DNA from: Odoribacteraceae bacterium
GTDB taxonomy: Bacteria > Bacteroidota > Bacteroidia > Bacteroidales > Marinifilaceae
Assembly (NCBI GenBank): GCA_031276355.1
Contig: JAISNC010000072.1
Span: forward strand, 1 to 36,635
DNA length: 36,635 nucleotides
Direction: 5' to 3'
In this document: positions 25,784-33,081 of the stretch, piece by piece
How positions within the stretch are numbered: the stretch's first letter is position 1
Layout: each line of letters starts with the position of its first letter
Notes under the pieces: generated by a model
Database searches by the model: none
What the model was told of the DNA's origin: nothing
Seen by the model: only the letters and a program-made list of their open reading frames with translations
Translations under genes and position numbers: made by a program

Positions 25784-27037
25784 TTAATGGTTGGATAAAG
25801 TGTGGTTCCAGGCCGGCATTTTCGAATCGTGGCGGCGGAAGCGCGGGACGAGGTTCCGGTCGAAATCCTCCGTGCTGTTGTTCGTGTCCTGCAGGATGGG
25901 CGTGCCGTCGGGGTTTTGCCCGATGCACTTGCGGGCGACGCTCTGCCCGAGGTAGGTGCCGCCGACGGTGGTGGCCCCGGCATCGAGGATGGCTGGCACC
26001 CGCTTGTACTGTGCCGCCGCGTCGTTATTCACCGCCTCGACGGCGTCGAGGACGTAGGCGATGGGCACCTTCCCGTAGAGGGTCGCCCCGCTGGCCGCCA
26101 GGTTCGGGGTTTGCAGGTCGGGGTTACCGACCGGGTCGTAGCTCTCGCCCTCCGGCACGCGGAAGATGACGTAGGCACCGCCGAAGACCGAGGTCAGGTA
26201 TTGCGGCATGTTCATGATGTTTTGCCCGTTGTAGAAGACGTGCACCATGTCGACGGCGGGCTGGTCGGGGAAGTTGGCGTTGTTCATGTTAAACTCGAAC
26301 TCGGAGGCGGCGCAGTTCACCGGCGAGTTGGGGTTGTACACCTCCAGTTGATGGTTGGCGGCGAACTGCGAGATGACGAACGACTCGCCGGGGGCCAGCG
26401 GGTAGTCCGTGCCGTTCCCGGGGATCTTCCAGATCCGCTCGGCGTAGACGTAGTGACCGCCGTCCGCGGCGGGCCACTCCGGGAGCGTGGCCGTGGCCGC
26501 GGTCGGGTGGAGGTTGGCGAAGTGCAGGCCGTCGAGGTAGATCACGTCGAGCGAGTTGTTATAGATCTCGTAGAACTGGTCGCGGAACCAGTTGGTGTTG
26601 GAGGGTGTCTTCGACCCGCAGTAGTAAATCTCCTTGAAGATTAACGGCTCCACGTGGACGCCGTCGGCCGAGAGGGGTATCTCCTCGCCGTCGTCGAGCA
26701 AGGCCCTTTTCTCGATCGACCCGCTCATCAGGAAGGCCTCCCCGGTGGCGTTCTCCGCGCGTCCCGAGAGGAGGATGTCGTAGATGCCGGGGATCAGGCC
26801 GTCGATGGCGAGGTCGCTGGCGAACGGCCGCTCGATGACGAGCGCCTCGTCGTGGTTGGTCAGGGTGATCTTCAGGTTTGAGAAATCCTCCAGGCCGGGC
26901 AGCACGAACCCGGTTTTCAGGCGGATGGAGATGTATTGCACTCGCTTCGCGTCCGCCGCGTCGTCGAAGGCGGAGCAGGCGGGGAGGGTGTATGCCGCGA
27001 AGAGCAAGAGGGCGATTCGAATAACGGTTGTTTTCAT
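25784..27037 (-). CDS. DUF4876 domain lipoprotein
   Basis: A 417-residue lipoprotein with lipobox LPAC (Cys21). An N-terminal beta-sandwich-like part (about 30-130) precedes a region opening KEIYYCGSKTPSNTNWFRDQFYEIYNNS, the recognisable start of DUF4876, which resembles lamin-tail-like folds in its strand pattern. Probably anchored in the outer membrane as the partner of the TonB-dependent receptor encoded 9 nt upstream, in the way SusD partners SusC, though it is unrelated to SusD. Its function is not established. Confidence 0.85.
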   Translation of the reverse strand: MKTTVIRIALLLFAAYTLPACSAFDDAADAKRVQYISIRLKTGFVLPGLEDFSNLKITLTNHDEALVIERPFASDLAIDGLIPGIYDILLSGRAENATGEAFLMSGSIEKRALLDDGEEIPLSADGVHVEPLIFKEIYYCGSKTPSNTNWFRDQFYEIYNNSLDVIYLDGLHFANLHPTAATATLPEWPAADGGHYVYAERIWKIPGNGTDYPLAPGESFVISQFAANHQLEVYNPNSPVNCAASEFEFNMNNANFPDQPAVDMVHVFYNGQNIMNMPQYLTSVFGGAYVIFRVPEGESYDPVGNPDLQTPNLAASGATLYGKVPIAYVLDAVEAVNNDAAAQYKRVPAILDAGATTVGGTYLGQSVARKCIGQNPDGTPILQDTNNSTEDFDRNLVPRFRRHDSKMPAWNHTLSNH

Positions 27038-27046
27038 GAGCTTGGC

Positions 27047-29848
27047 TTATTTAAAGGTAGCGATTAATTCCACGCCGAAGGTGAATAGCCCGGAGTTGCC
27101 CGTTTGATAGGAACCCGGCGAGCGTTTCGACTCGGAGATGGGGTAGGCGCGGAACATGTTGTTGGCAAAGAACGAGAGTCGCGCGAGTCGCCCGATCTCT
27201 TTCGTGATGTTGACGTTGAAGCAAAAGACGGGGGAGGAGACGTACTCCTTGATCTTCAACTTGTCGTTGGTATTCATCAGCAGGGATTTAAATTCGTCCT
27301 TGCCGGCATCCGGGGGGTTGAACGGGTAGACTTTCCCGTCGTTGACGGAGATGTATTTCTCCGGGGTGGCGGTGTTGCCGATGTCATACCAGTTGGCATC
27401 GCTCCAGATGGTCTGCCCGGTGAGCGTGACGACAAAGCCCAGCCCGGGGACGTTGTGCGTGACCCGGGCGGCCGTGCTGAAGCGTTCGTAGTTGCGTTTA
27501 TAGAGTCCCCGCTCGTACAGGGCGACGTGCGTCCGGTTCATCAGGGAGGTGACGGCGGGGTCGTAGATGTAGTACCCCTTGTCGTAACTCTTGGTCCGCA
27601 ACCAGGCACCGTTCACGGAAAAGGCGGTGCGAATCGCCGGGAAACGCCCCAGGTTCAGGTCAAACTCCAGGCCGTCGGTGTGCAGCACGAGGTTGTTGGT
27701 CGGCGCGTAATAAGCCGACAGGACGGGGGCCATCCCCGACAACTTGAAGTGGTCGTCCTCGCGGGCATACGCCTTGTAGGTAAACGGGCTGAACGTGGCG
27801 ACGGTCTGCCCCAGCGAGTAGCCGTTGTCCATCCGGTCGCGGAACGCCGTCACGTTGAGGCGGGAGCGCCCGACGCGCAGGTCGAGGCCAATCTCGCCGC
27901 GCTTGTTTATCGCGGTTTCCAGGCCGGCGGTCGACACGTTCAACGCGCGGGTGGTGGTCACGAAGACGCGCTCCTCCTCCGGGATACTCTCGTCCGTCAA
28001 CTCGTTGATGTTGATATATTCGAAATAGGCTTTCTCGGGATACAGGTAGAGCAAGGTCGGTGCCTTGGCCGTGATCCCGTAACCGCCGCCGAGCGTGAGC
28101 ACGTCGGGAATAATATCGACCGACGCGTTGAAGCGAGGGGAGAACGTCCCGTGCGCGATGGACATGTAGTCGTAGCGCAAGCCCGCCTGCACCAGCAGTT
28201 GGCGCGCGCCCAAGCGAAGCGTGAAGTTCTCCTCGATGAATCCCCCGGCTTGCCGGACGGAGGGGATGTCGCGGTAAGCGCGCGTGCGGAAGGTCGCGTT
28301 CAACGCCGACAGGTTCCGGTAGGGGGGCGTCGTCGGGTCGAACCTCTTCCCCGCGCCGTAGTTCTTATCCACCTTGAAATCGGCCCCCAGCAGGAGACGG
28401 TTGGCGACCGCGCCCGACGCCTTAAAGAACGTGAAGGCACCTTTCCCGAAAAGGCTCAACTCCCGCCCCTCGATGGTGTATTGCCCGAAATAGGCCGAAG
28501 GGAGGTAAATGGCGTACAGGGCGGCATCGGCAGGAGCGATCCGGGTGATCGCTTGCCCGTTTTCGTCGTAGATGGCCGTGTTGGGTCTATTGGAGAGGAC
28601 GGCCCCGTTGGTCGTTGTCATGGAGTAGGGGGCATTGGCGGACGAGTAATTCTCCTGCGAATAGCTATCTTTCGCCACGTATCCCGCCGAGAGCGTGTAG
28701 GTGAAACTCCTGAACAGCCCGTTGGCGTGAGGAATAAACGACCCGTTGGTGTTGAAGCGCAGGCCCAGCTCCTTGCCGTTGCTGGCGCGCCGGTAGATCT
28801 TGTCGTCCGGGTTCTCGGACTGCTTGTCTTGCCCGTGGATCAGGTCGAGGGAGGTGCGCGTCCGCCACTGGTTATCCAGCAGCAGGTTGGAGTAGATCAA
28901 TTTGCCCGTCGATCGTTGGTAATAGTGGTACGACGACACCGGGTTTTTGATATTCCGGGCGTAGTTGAAACTCGCGTTCAAGGTACCCTCGCGCTCGCCG
29001 ACGCGGAACCCTTTCCCGACGGAAAACTCGTACACGTTCTGGTTGGCCCGTGCCGTCACCCGCAGGGGTTCCACGCCCGACTTGGAGGTGATCATCACGA
29101 CCCCGGAAGTGACATCCCCGTACTCGACCGAGGGGATGCCGTTGATCACCTCTATCGACTCCACGTTATCCGTTGACAGGGATCGCAGATCGGTGCCCCC
29201 GGAGGGGGAGGCTCCCGTGGTCAGCGCGGCGGTACCCCCGGCGACGGTGGGGTTAAGCGCTTGCAGGTTGGCGTTGTTGGAGAGCGGCATCCCGTCCGTC
29301 ACGATGGAGACGCCCAGGGCGTTCATGTTACTCTCGACGGCCGTCCGGATGTTGACCTGGGCGGCGTAGTTCAAATTGCGCTCCTGTATCAGCCCGCCCG
29401 GCAAGAGGGAGAGCACGTCGGCCAGGCTGTTGGCTTGCAAGTGCTCCATCGCCTTTCTCGACACGCGCGCGGCGGTGGAGCGTCCGGACTTTTTCTGCTC
29501 GGCCGTCACGTTCACCTCTTCCAGCCAGAAGTTGTCCTCTTGCAGCACGAACGACAACTCCAGGTCGCGCGTGACCGCTATCCTCTCCTCTATCGTCAAT
29601 TTCCCCAGGAACTTGATGACAATCCCGGTATTGCCTTCCGGCACGCGCGCGAACGCGAATCGCCCGTCTTGGCCGGTGTAAACGACCATCGAATAATCGT
29701 TCAGCGAAACCGCCGCGGACGCGACCGGGATCTTCTCGCCCCCGCTACCTATCTCGTACACCGTTCCCGACACCTTTCGGGTACCCTGTGCGTAGATCGT
29801 CGACGAACATGCAAAGAGTACAAGCAACAAAAATGTAATTCTATTCAT
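27047..29848 (-). CDS. TonB-dependent receptor of the DUF4876/DUF6850 operon
   Basis: A 933-residue receptor: signal peptide ending TIYAQ (about residue 21), a carboxypeptidase-regulatory-like domain (about 23-110, GTVYEIGSGGEKIPVASAAVSLND), a plug (about 120-260, with VNVTAEQKKSG, LLPGGLIQERN, VESIEVINGIPSVEYGDVTSGVVMITSK), and a 22-strand-type barrel ending FGVELIATFK. It has no STN domain, so it is not expected to signal through FecR directly. Its start overlaps the stop of the APC permease gene by ATGA, which indicates translational coupling. The cargo is unknown. Confidence 0.93.
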   Translation of the reverse strand: MNRITFLLLVLFACSSTIYAQGTRKVSGTVYEIGSGGEKIPVASAAVSLNDYSMVVYTGQDGRFAFARVPEGNTGIVIKFLGKLTIEERIAVTRDLELSFVLQEDNFWLEEVNVTAEQKKSGRSTAARVSRKAMEHLQANSLADVLSLLPGGLIQERNLNYAAQVNIRTAVESNMNALGVSIVTDGMPLSNNANLQALNPTVAGGTAALTTGASPSGGTDLRSLSTDNVESIEVINGIPSVEYGDVTSGVVMITSKSGVEPLRVTARANQNVYEFSVGKGFRVGEREGTLNASFNYARNIKNPVSSYHYYQRSTGKLIYSNLLLDNQWRTRTSLDLIHGQDKQSENPDDKIYRRASNGKELGLRFNTNGSFIPHANGLFRSFTYTLSAGYVAKDSYSQENYSSANAPYSMTTTNGAVLSNRPNTAIYDENGQAITRIAPADAALYAIYLPSAYFGQYTIEGRELSLFGKGAFTFFKASGAVANRLLLGADFKVDKNYGAGKRFDPTTPPYRNLSALNATFRTRAYRDIPSVRQAGGFIEENFTLRLGARQLLVQAGLRYDYMSIAHGTFSPRFNASVDIIPDVLTLGGGYGITAKAPTLLYLYPEKAYFEYININELTDESIPEEERVFVTTTRALNVSTAGLETAINKRGEIGLDLRVGRSRLNVTAFRDRMDNGYSLGQTVATFSPFTYKAYAREDDHFKLSGMAPVLSAYYAPTNNLVLHTDGLEFDLNLGRFPAIRTAFSVNGAWLRTKSYDKGYYIYDPAVTSLMNRTHVALYERGLYKRNYERFSTAARVTHNVPGLGFVVTLTGQTIWSDANWYDIGNTATPEKYISVNDGKVYPFNPPDAGKDEFKSLLMNTNDKLKIKEYVSSPVFCFNVNITKEIGRLARLSFFANNMFRAYPISESKRSPGSYQTGNSGLFTFGVELIATFK

Positions 29849-31155
29849 CCTGTTTCGTGTTTTAGTTTACTGATCTTGTATGTTATCAATCCAAGTGCTA
29901 CATTTAGCAAGCCCAGCAGCGTCTCCCGGGTCTCGTTGATCACGGCGAAGGTGATCATCCAGAGGGAGGCCGCGATGAAGATGACCTGGAAGAGCGGGAA
30001 GAGGGGCGAACGAAACGTGCCCGCCTCCCGCTCCCCGCGCCGCACGATAAACACGCCGCCCACCACCAGCAACGAGGATACGCTCAGCAAGATGCCGCAA
30101 TAGACCATGATCTGCTCGAACGTCCCCGTCGCTATCAAGAGCGCGCTAATCATCCCCTGGAAAACGAGCGCCTTTACCGGCACGCCCTCCCTTTTTTGCC
30201 GAAGGAAGCGCCACAGCCCGTGCTCCGCCGCGATGCTCGCCGTCACCCGCGAGCCGATCCACACCATCGCGCTGATCCCCGACAACAGCAGCAGGGTAAT
30301 CGCCCCGCTGAACAGGGTGACCGCCTTGGCCCCGACGACACGCTCCATGACGATCGTCCCCACGTTCAGGTGGCCGGCCAGTTCCGTCGCCGGGACATGC
30401 TTCAAGAAGACGTATTGCAACAAGGTATACAACACGGTGACGAGCAGCGTCCCCCCGATCAACGCGACGGGCAACGCCCTCGCCGGGTTCCGGAACTCTT
30501 CGGTGATGTACGCGGCGGCATTCCATCCCGAGTAGGCGTAAGAGACGTAAATCAGGCAAACGGCGAACGCGGTGGAGGCGATCTCCGGGAGATAGTCCGG
30601 CCCGAAACGAACGGGGCTGCCCCCGCTCGAGGGGATAAACAACCCCACGCCCAGGATGGCCGCGACCAACGCGATCTTAAAGGCCGTGAACAGGTTCTGG
30701 AAGCGCGCGCTGACCTTCAGGTTCCGGCAGTGCAGGGCCGTGACGACGGCAAGCAACGCGATGGCCAGCACCCTCGGGCAGGGCACGGGCAACGGGAAGT
30801 AGTCGATGGCGGCAATCGCGGCGAGCGCGACGGGCGCCGCGAACCCGACCGTCAACGAGATCCAGCCCGAGAGGTATCCCACCACCGGGTGATAGAGACG
30901 CGAGAGGAACGTGTACTCCCCGCCCGATTTCCGGATGCGCGTGCCGACCTCTGCGTAACTGAGCGCGCCCGCCAGGGCCAACACGCCGCCGAAGACCCAC
31001 AGCGTCAACACGGCCGCCGTGTCGTGCAGCTTCTCCAGTTGAAAGCCGAGCGTGGTGAAAACGCCCGTGCCGATCATGTTGGCGACGACGATGGAGAGGC
31101 CGGTGATGCCGCGTATTTTACTGTTCGGGTGTTTCTCCTTGTCGTCCGGTGTCAT
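29845..31155 (-). CDS. APC family amino acid/polyamine-type permease
   Basis: A 436-residue inner-membrane protein with about 12 hydrophobic segments. The first helix contains GLSIVVANMIGTGVFTTLG, the broken-helix GTG substrate-site motif of the APC superfamily, and SYAEVGTRIRKSGGEYTFL follows helix 2, as in amino acid permeases of the LAT/AdiC-like groups. Helix 6 shows YVSYAYSGWNAAAYITEE, which is also characteristic. It should import or exchange an amino acid or related amine. It is placed inside an outer-membrane receptor operon: it overlaps the receptor gene by 4 nt and the upstream lipoprotein gene by 38 nt. Confidence 0.92.
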   Translation of the reverse strand: MTPDDKEKHPNSKIRGITGLSIVVANMIGTGVFTTLGFQLEKLHDTAAVLTLWVFGGVLALAGALSYAEVGTRIRKSGGEYTFLSRLYHPVVGYLSGWISLTVGFAAPVALAAIAAIDYFPLPVPCPRVLAIALLAVVTALHCRNLKVSARFQNLFTAFKIALVAAILGVGLFIPSSGGSPVRFGPDYLPEIASTAFAVCLIYVSYAYSGWNAAAYITEEFRNPARALPVALIGGTLLVTVLYTLLQYVFLKHVPATELAGHLNVGTIVMERVVGAKAVTLFSGAITLLLLSGISAMVWIGSRVTASIAAEHGLWRFLRQKREGVPVKALVFQGMISALLIATGTFEQIMVYCGILLSVSSLLVVGGVFIVRRGEREAGTFRSPLFPLFQVIFIAASLWMITFAVINETRETLLGLLNVALGLITYKISKLKHETG

Positions 31156-31996
31156 GCGCGAGGTCCTTGAGCAATTGATAGGCCTGGAGGGTACTGTCCG
31201 CGTTCAGGTAACGCGAGCGGACGCGTTTGTAGTGTTCCAGCACGCCGCTGGCCCGGTAGTAGAGGGCGGAGTCAACCGCCGCCGTGGGCACGGCCGCCTT
31301 CGGATAGGCGTACACGAAATAGCCCCCGTTCCTGGCGTAGACCGGTATCTGGAAAAAGTTACGCGTCACGTGTTTGCCCGTGCTATCGCTCTCCCGGAAC
31401 GCCTTCACGAAGAAGTCGACGGCGTAGCCCGGGTAGCCGAACAGGTAGCCGTAACCCCGGAATCGCTCGTAGCGGTCGGCGAACTCGATGACGGTGGCCA
31501 CCACGGCCGGGTCGCTCCCGGGAACGAGGCCAAACTGCCCGAAGAAGCTCTCCCGCGCTTTCAGGAGGCTGTCAAGCGCGCTGACACGGATCACGCTGAT
31601 TTGCATGCCGCGACGCGTCGTCCCGAAGGGAGCCTTGTACGGGATCATCACGAATTTGAGGTCGGGAAGCCGGATCCGGCCGATCGCCTCTTGGACGACG
31701 CGGATGCGGTCTATATACGCGCCGTGCTGTTCGCGGGTCAGGATCTCCCCGCTCGTGCTCAAGGCGCTGTCCGTGTTAGCCACCGGGAAGGAGAAGTCAA
31801 CCAGCGAACTCATGGGCTTCACGTTCCCGACCAGCGTGTACAGCGCCTCGTGGTCGAGGCCGTACTGGAGGATCGAGTCGATCAAGAAATAGGCGTACGC
31901 GTCATCGCCCGCCACGGGAGAGACGGTTTCGCGCGCCTTCTTCGCGTGACAAGCCACCAAGGCGATCGACAGGAGAATAACGATTAAATGTTTCAT
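31118..31996 (-). CDS. Lipoprotein of unknown function, first gene of the receptor operon
   Basis: The 292-residue protein has a lipoprotein leader with lipobox LVAC (Cys16). The remainder is mixed alpha/beta; I do not recognise the family. Visible segments include a DUF-like core with IRLPDLKFVMIPYKAPFGTTRRG and a Tyr/Gly-rich part FRGYGYLFGYPGYAVDFFVKAF. Its last 38 nt overlap the permease gene, so the two are probably coupled in translation. A promoter match precedes it by 27 bp. Likely an envelope-anchored accessory of the permease/receptor system; that rests on position only. Confidence 0.75.
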   Translation of the reverse strand: MKHLIVILLSIALVACHAKKARETVSPVAGDDAYAYFLIDSILQYGLDHEALYTLVGNVKPMSSLVDFSFPVANTDSALSTSGEILTREQHGAYIDRIRVVQEAIGRIRLPDLKFVMIPYKAPFGTTRRGMQISVIRVSALDSLLKARESFFGQFGLVPGSDPAVVATVIEFADRYERFRGYGYLFGYPGYAVDFFVKAFRESDSTGKHVTRNFFQIPVYARNGGYFVYAYPKAAVPTAAVDSALYYRASGVLEHYKRVRSRYLNADSTLQAYQLLKDLAHDTGRQGETPEQ

Positions 31997-32022
31997 TTTC
32001 GTATTAAAATTTTATTAGAACG

Positions 32023-32053
32023 CGAAACTATTAAGCACATAATTACCATGCAA
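32023..32053 (-). promoter_or_regulatory. Likely promoter of the lipoprotein-permease-receptor operon
   Basis: Read on the minus strand: TTG (32053-32051), a 20-nt spacer, then TAGTTTCG (32030-32023), one mismatch to TAnnTTTG. The start codon of the lipoprotein gene follows after 26 bp. Confidence 0.45.
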
Positions 32054-32115
32054 TCCCAAGAAATGGCTATTTTACGGCGAACGTATCACCATTTTTGGCT
32101 ACCCCGCGCTAAAAT

Positions 32116-32127
32116 ACCGCGCGCGGT
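32116..32127. promoter_or_regulatory. 12-bp perfect palindrome between divergent promoters
   Basis: ACCGCGCGCGGT is its own reverse complement. It lies 23 bp upstream of the crcB -7 box, where the -33 region would be, in the gap between the two divergent transcripts. It could be an operator; nothing proves it. Confidence 0.3.
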
Positions 32128-32150
32128 GACGGGAATACGCGGCAAGCGTG

Positions 32151-32158
32151 TAACTTTG
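32151..32158 (+). promoter_or_regulatory. -7 box of crcB
   Basis: TAACTTTG is an exact match to the Bacteroidota -7 consensus. It lies only 12 bp before the first possible crcB start codon, leaving a very short leader and no room for a fluoride riboswitch. No TTG is visible at the -33 distance; the 12-bp palindrome sits near there instead. Confidence 0.5.
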
Positions 32159-32170
32159 TCCCGTCAATTC

Positions 32171-32557
32171 ATGAAAGAGATGATCAAACAATTACTTTTA
32201 GTCGGGTTAGGCGGGGGAGCGGGCAGCATGTTGCGCTACCTGACGTCGTGGTTCGTCGAGCGCCACCTCTGCTGGCACGCCCCGTCGGGCACATTTATCG
32301 TGAACGTGGCCGGGTGTTTCCTCGTGGGCTTGCTGGCCGCCCTCTCCGCGCGGGGGGGCGTGCTGGGCGAAGAGGGGAGGCTACTATTCATTACCGGCTT
32401 TTGCGGCGGTTACACCACTTTTTCCACTTTCTCCGCCGAGAACGTGACCTTGCTCCACGAGGGGAACTACGTTCTCCTCGGGCTGTACGCCGCCTGCAGT
32501 CTCGTCACGGGCGCGGGTGCCGTGTGGCTGGGGAGCCTGGCAGCTCGCCATTTTTAG
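32171..32557 (+). CDS. crcB: CrcB/Fluc fluoride ion channel
   Basis: About 128 residues with four hydrophobic helices, the length of a dual-topology Fluc subunit. Family motifs are complete: GGGAGSMLRYL in helix 1, NVAGCFLVG in helix 2 with the pore Asn, and GFCGGYTTFSTFSAE in helix 3 with the Phe pair of the fluoride path and the central sodium-site region. It exports fluoride passively across the inner membrane. Starts at 32171 and 32180 are both in frame; the promoter position slightly favours 32180. The open frame continues further upstream to 31988 but that part has no coding character. Only one crcB copy is present, so the channel would be a homodimer. Confidence 0.95.
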   Translation: MKEMIKQLLLVGLGGGAGSMLRYLTSWFVERHLCWHAPSGTFIVNVAGCFLVGLLAALSARGGVLGEEGRLLFITGFCGGYTTFSTFSAENVTLLHEGNYVLLGLYAACSLVTGAGAVWLGSLAARHF

Positions 32558-32657
32558 GCGCGCGTTCCCTTCTTTCAATAAAAATAGTTACCTTCGCCCG
32601 CCCGTATTTAACATAGCAAGACATGAAAAAACATCCCCTTTTATTGTTAGAGATACC

Positions 32658-33005
32658 ATGTTTTTCCTCTCGTCGTCGTCAGTAGCGATTCCTCTCCTGC
32701 TGACCCTCCTTTTCCTGGTCGGCTTCCCGTGCCTTGCCGGTGGAACGGCGGGGGAAGGCGAGGCGTTGCCCGTCGCGACGGGAAGGGAAAACACGCCCGC
32801 CGCGTGTCCAACGCGATACGTCTGCCACGCGGACGATCTCGCCGCCGGGGAGCAAGGGCGGCACGACCCGCGTCCCGGGGAGCGCGCCCGTTTCCCCCTG
32901 CCGATCCCCGACGAAACGCGGCGGGGCACCCCGCCCGACGACGCGGGAAAACCCGGCGGGGGTGCCTCCTACCGGCTATTCTCCCGCCCCCCGCCTCTCG
33001 GTTAA
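32658..33005 (+). CDS. Possible small secreted protein (115 aa), uncertain
   Basis: An ATG at 32658 opens a 115-codon frame whose first 28 residues (MFFLSSSSVAIPLLLTLLFL and following VGFPCLAGG) look like a signal peptide. The remainder is rich in Gly, Pro, Arg and charged residues with two further cysteines, and I see no known domain. Long open frames are common by chance at this GC level, and the frame overlaps the structured-leader candidate, so this may not be a gene at all. The two readings are alternatives. Confidence 0.25.
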   Translation: MFFLSSSSVAIPLLLTLLFLVGFPCLAGGTAGEGEALPVATGRENTPAACPTRYVCHADDLAAGEQGRHDPRPGERARFPLPIPDETRRGTPPDDAGKPGGGASYRLFSRPPPLG

Positions 33006-33028
33006 CAACCTCTCTTTTACCCCCGCTG

Positions 33029-33056
33029 CCCCGCGTGTCGGGGACTCTCTTTTTTG
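33029..33056 (+). terminator. Terminator-like hairpin directly upstream of the receptor gene
   Basis: CCCCG (33029-33033) pairs with CGGGG (33039-33043) around CGTGT; ACTCTC and a run of six T follow. It ends 26 bp before the receptor ATG, where an attenuator would sit, or it may simply end an upstream transcript. Confidence 0.4.
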
Positions 33057-33081
33057 TTAACCGGATAAACTTGCACGCGTT

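Larger units (their letters stand above)
32558..33081 (+). other. 524-bp GC-rich gap upstream of the TonB receptor; structured leader candidate
   Basis: No confident gene lies here. A possible -7 box TACCTTCG (32589-32596, one mismatch) could start a transcript near 32603. A 20-codon ORF begins at 32623 (MKKHPLLLLEIPC...) and ends at 32685. The rest is rich in strong stems: 32925-32935 pairs with 32955-32966 through 11 bp with one bulged base, and its inner part CGGG-AAAA-CCCG (32944-32955) partly competes at one base. A short terminator-like hairpin (33029-33043) with a T-run follows just before the receptor gene. I found no match to the cobalamin, TPP or fluoride riboswitch cores. Confidence 0.5.

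Noticed and set aside
27104-29176. 690-codon open frame antisense to the TonB receptor of the DUF4876 operon, and similar long antisense frames over rpoN/asnS, susC, fecR, DUF6850 and the FAD enzyme
   Set aside because: They lie exactly opposite well-recognised genes, have no domains, and are low-complexity in Arg, Gly, Val and Glu. High GC content lengthens such frames by chance.
31997-32170. Fluoride (crcB) riboswitch upstream of the channel gene
   Set aside because: The conserved GGCGAUGG start and the pseudoknot partner are not visible, and the -7 box lies only 12 bp before the first start codon.
31988-32170. N-terminal extension of CrcB by up to 61 residues
   Set aside because: CrcB proteins start directly with the first membrane helix; the extra frame passes through the divergent promoter region.
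32700-33000. Cobalamin or TPP riboswitch upstream of the TonB receptor
   Set aside because: GGGAA-like and GGGGTGC-like pieces occur, but the B12 box, the CTGAGA and the CCTGAT elements are missing; in such GC-rich DNA the short matches are not informative.
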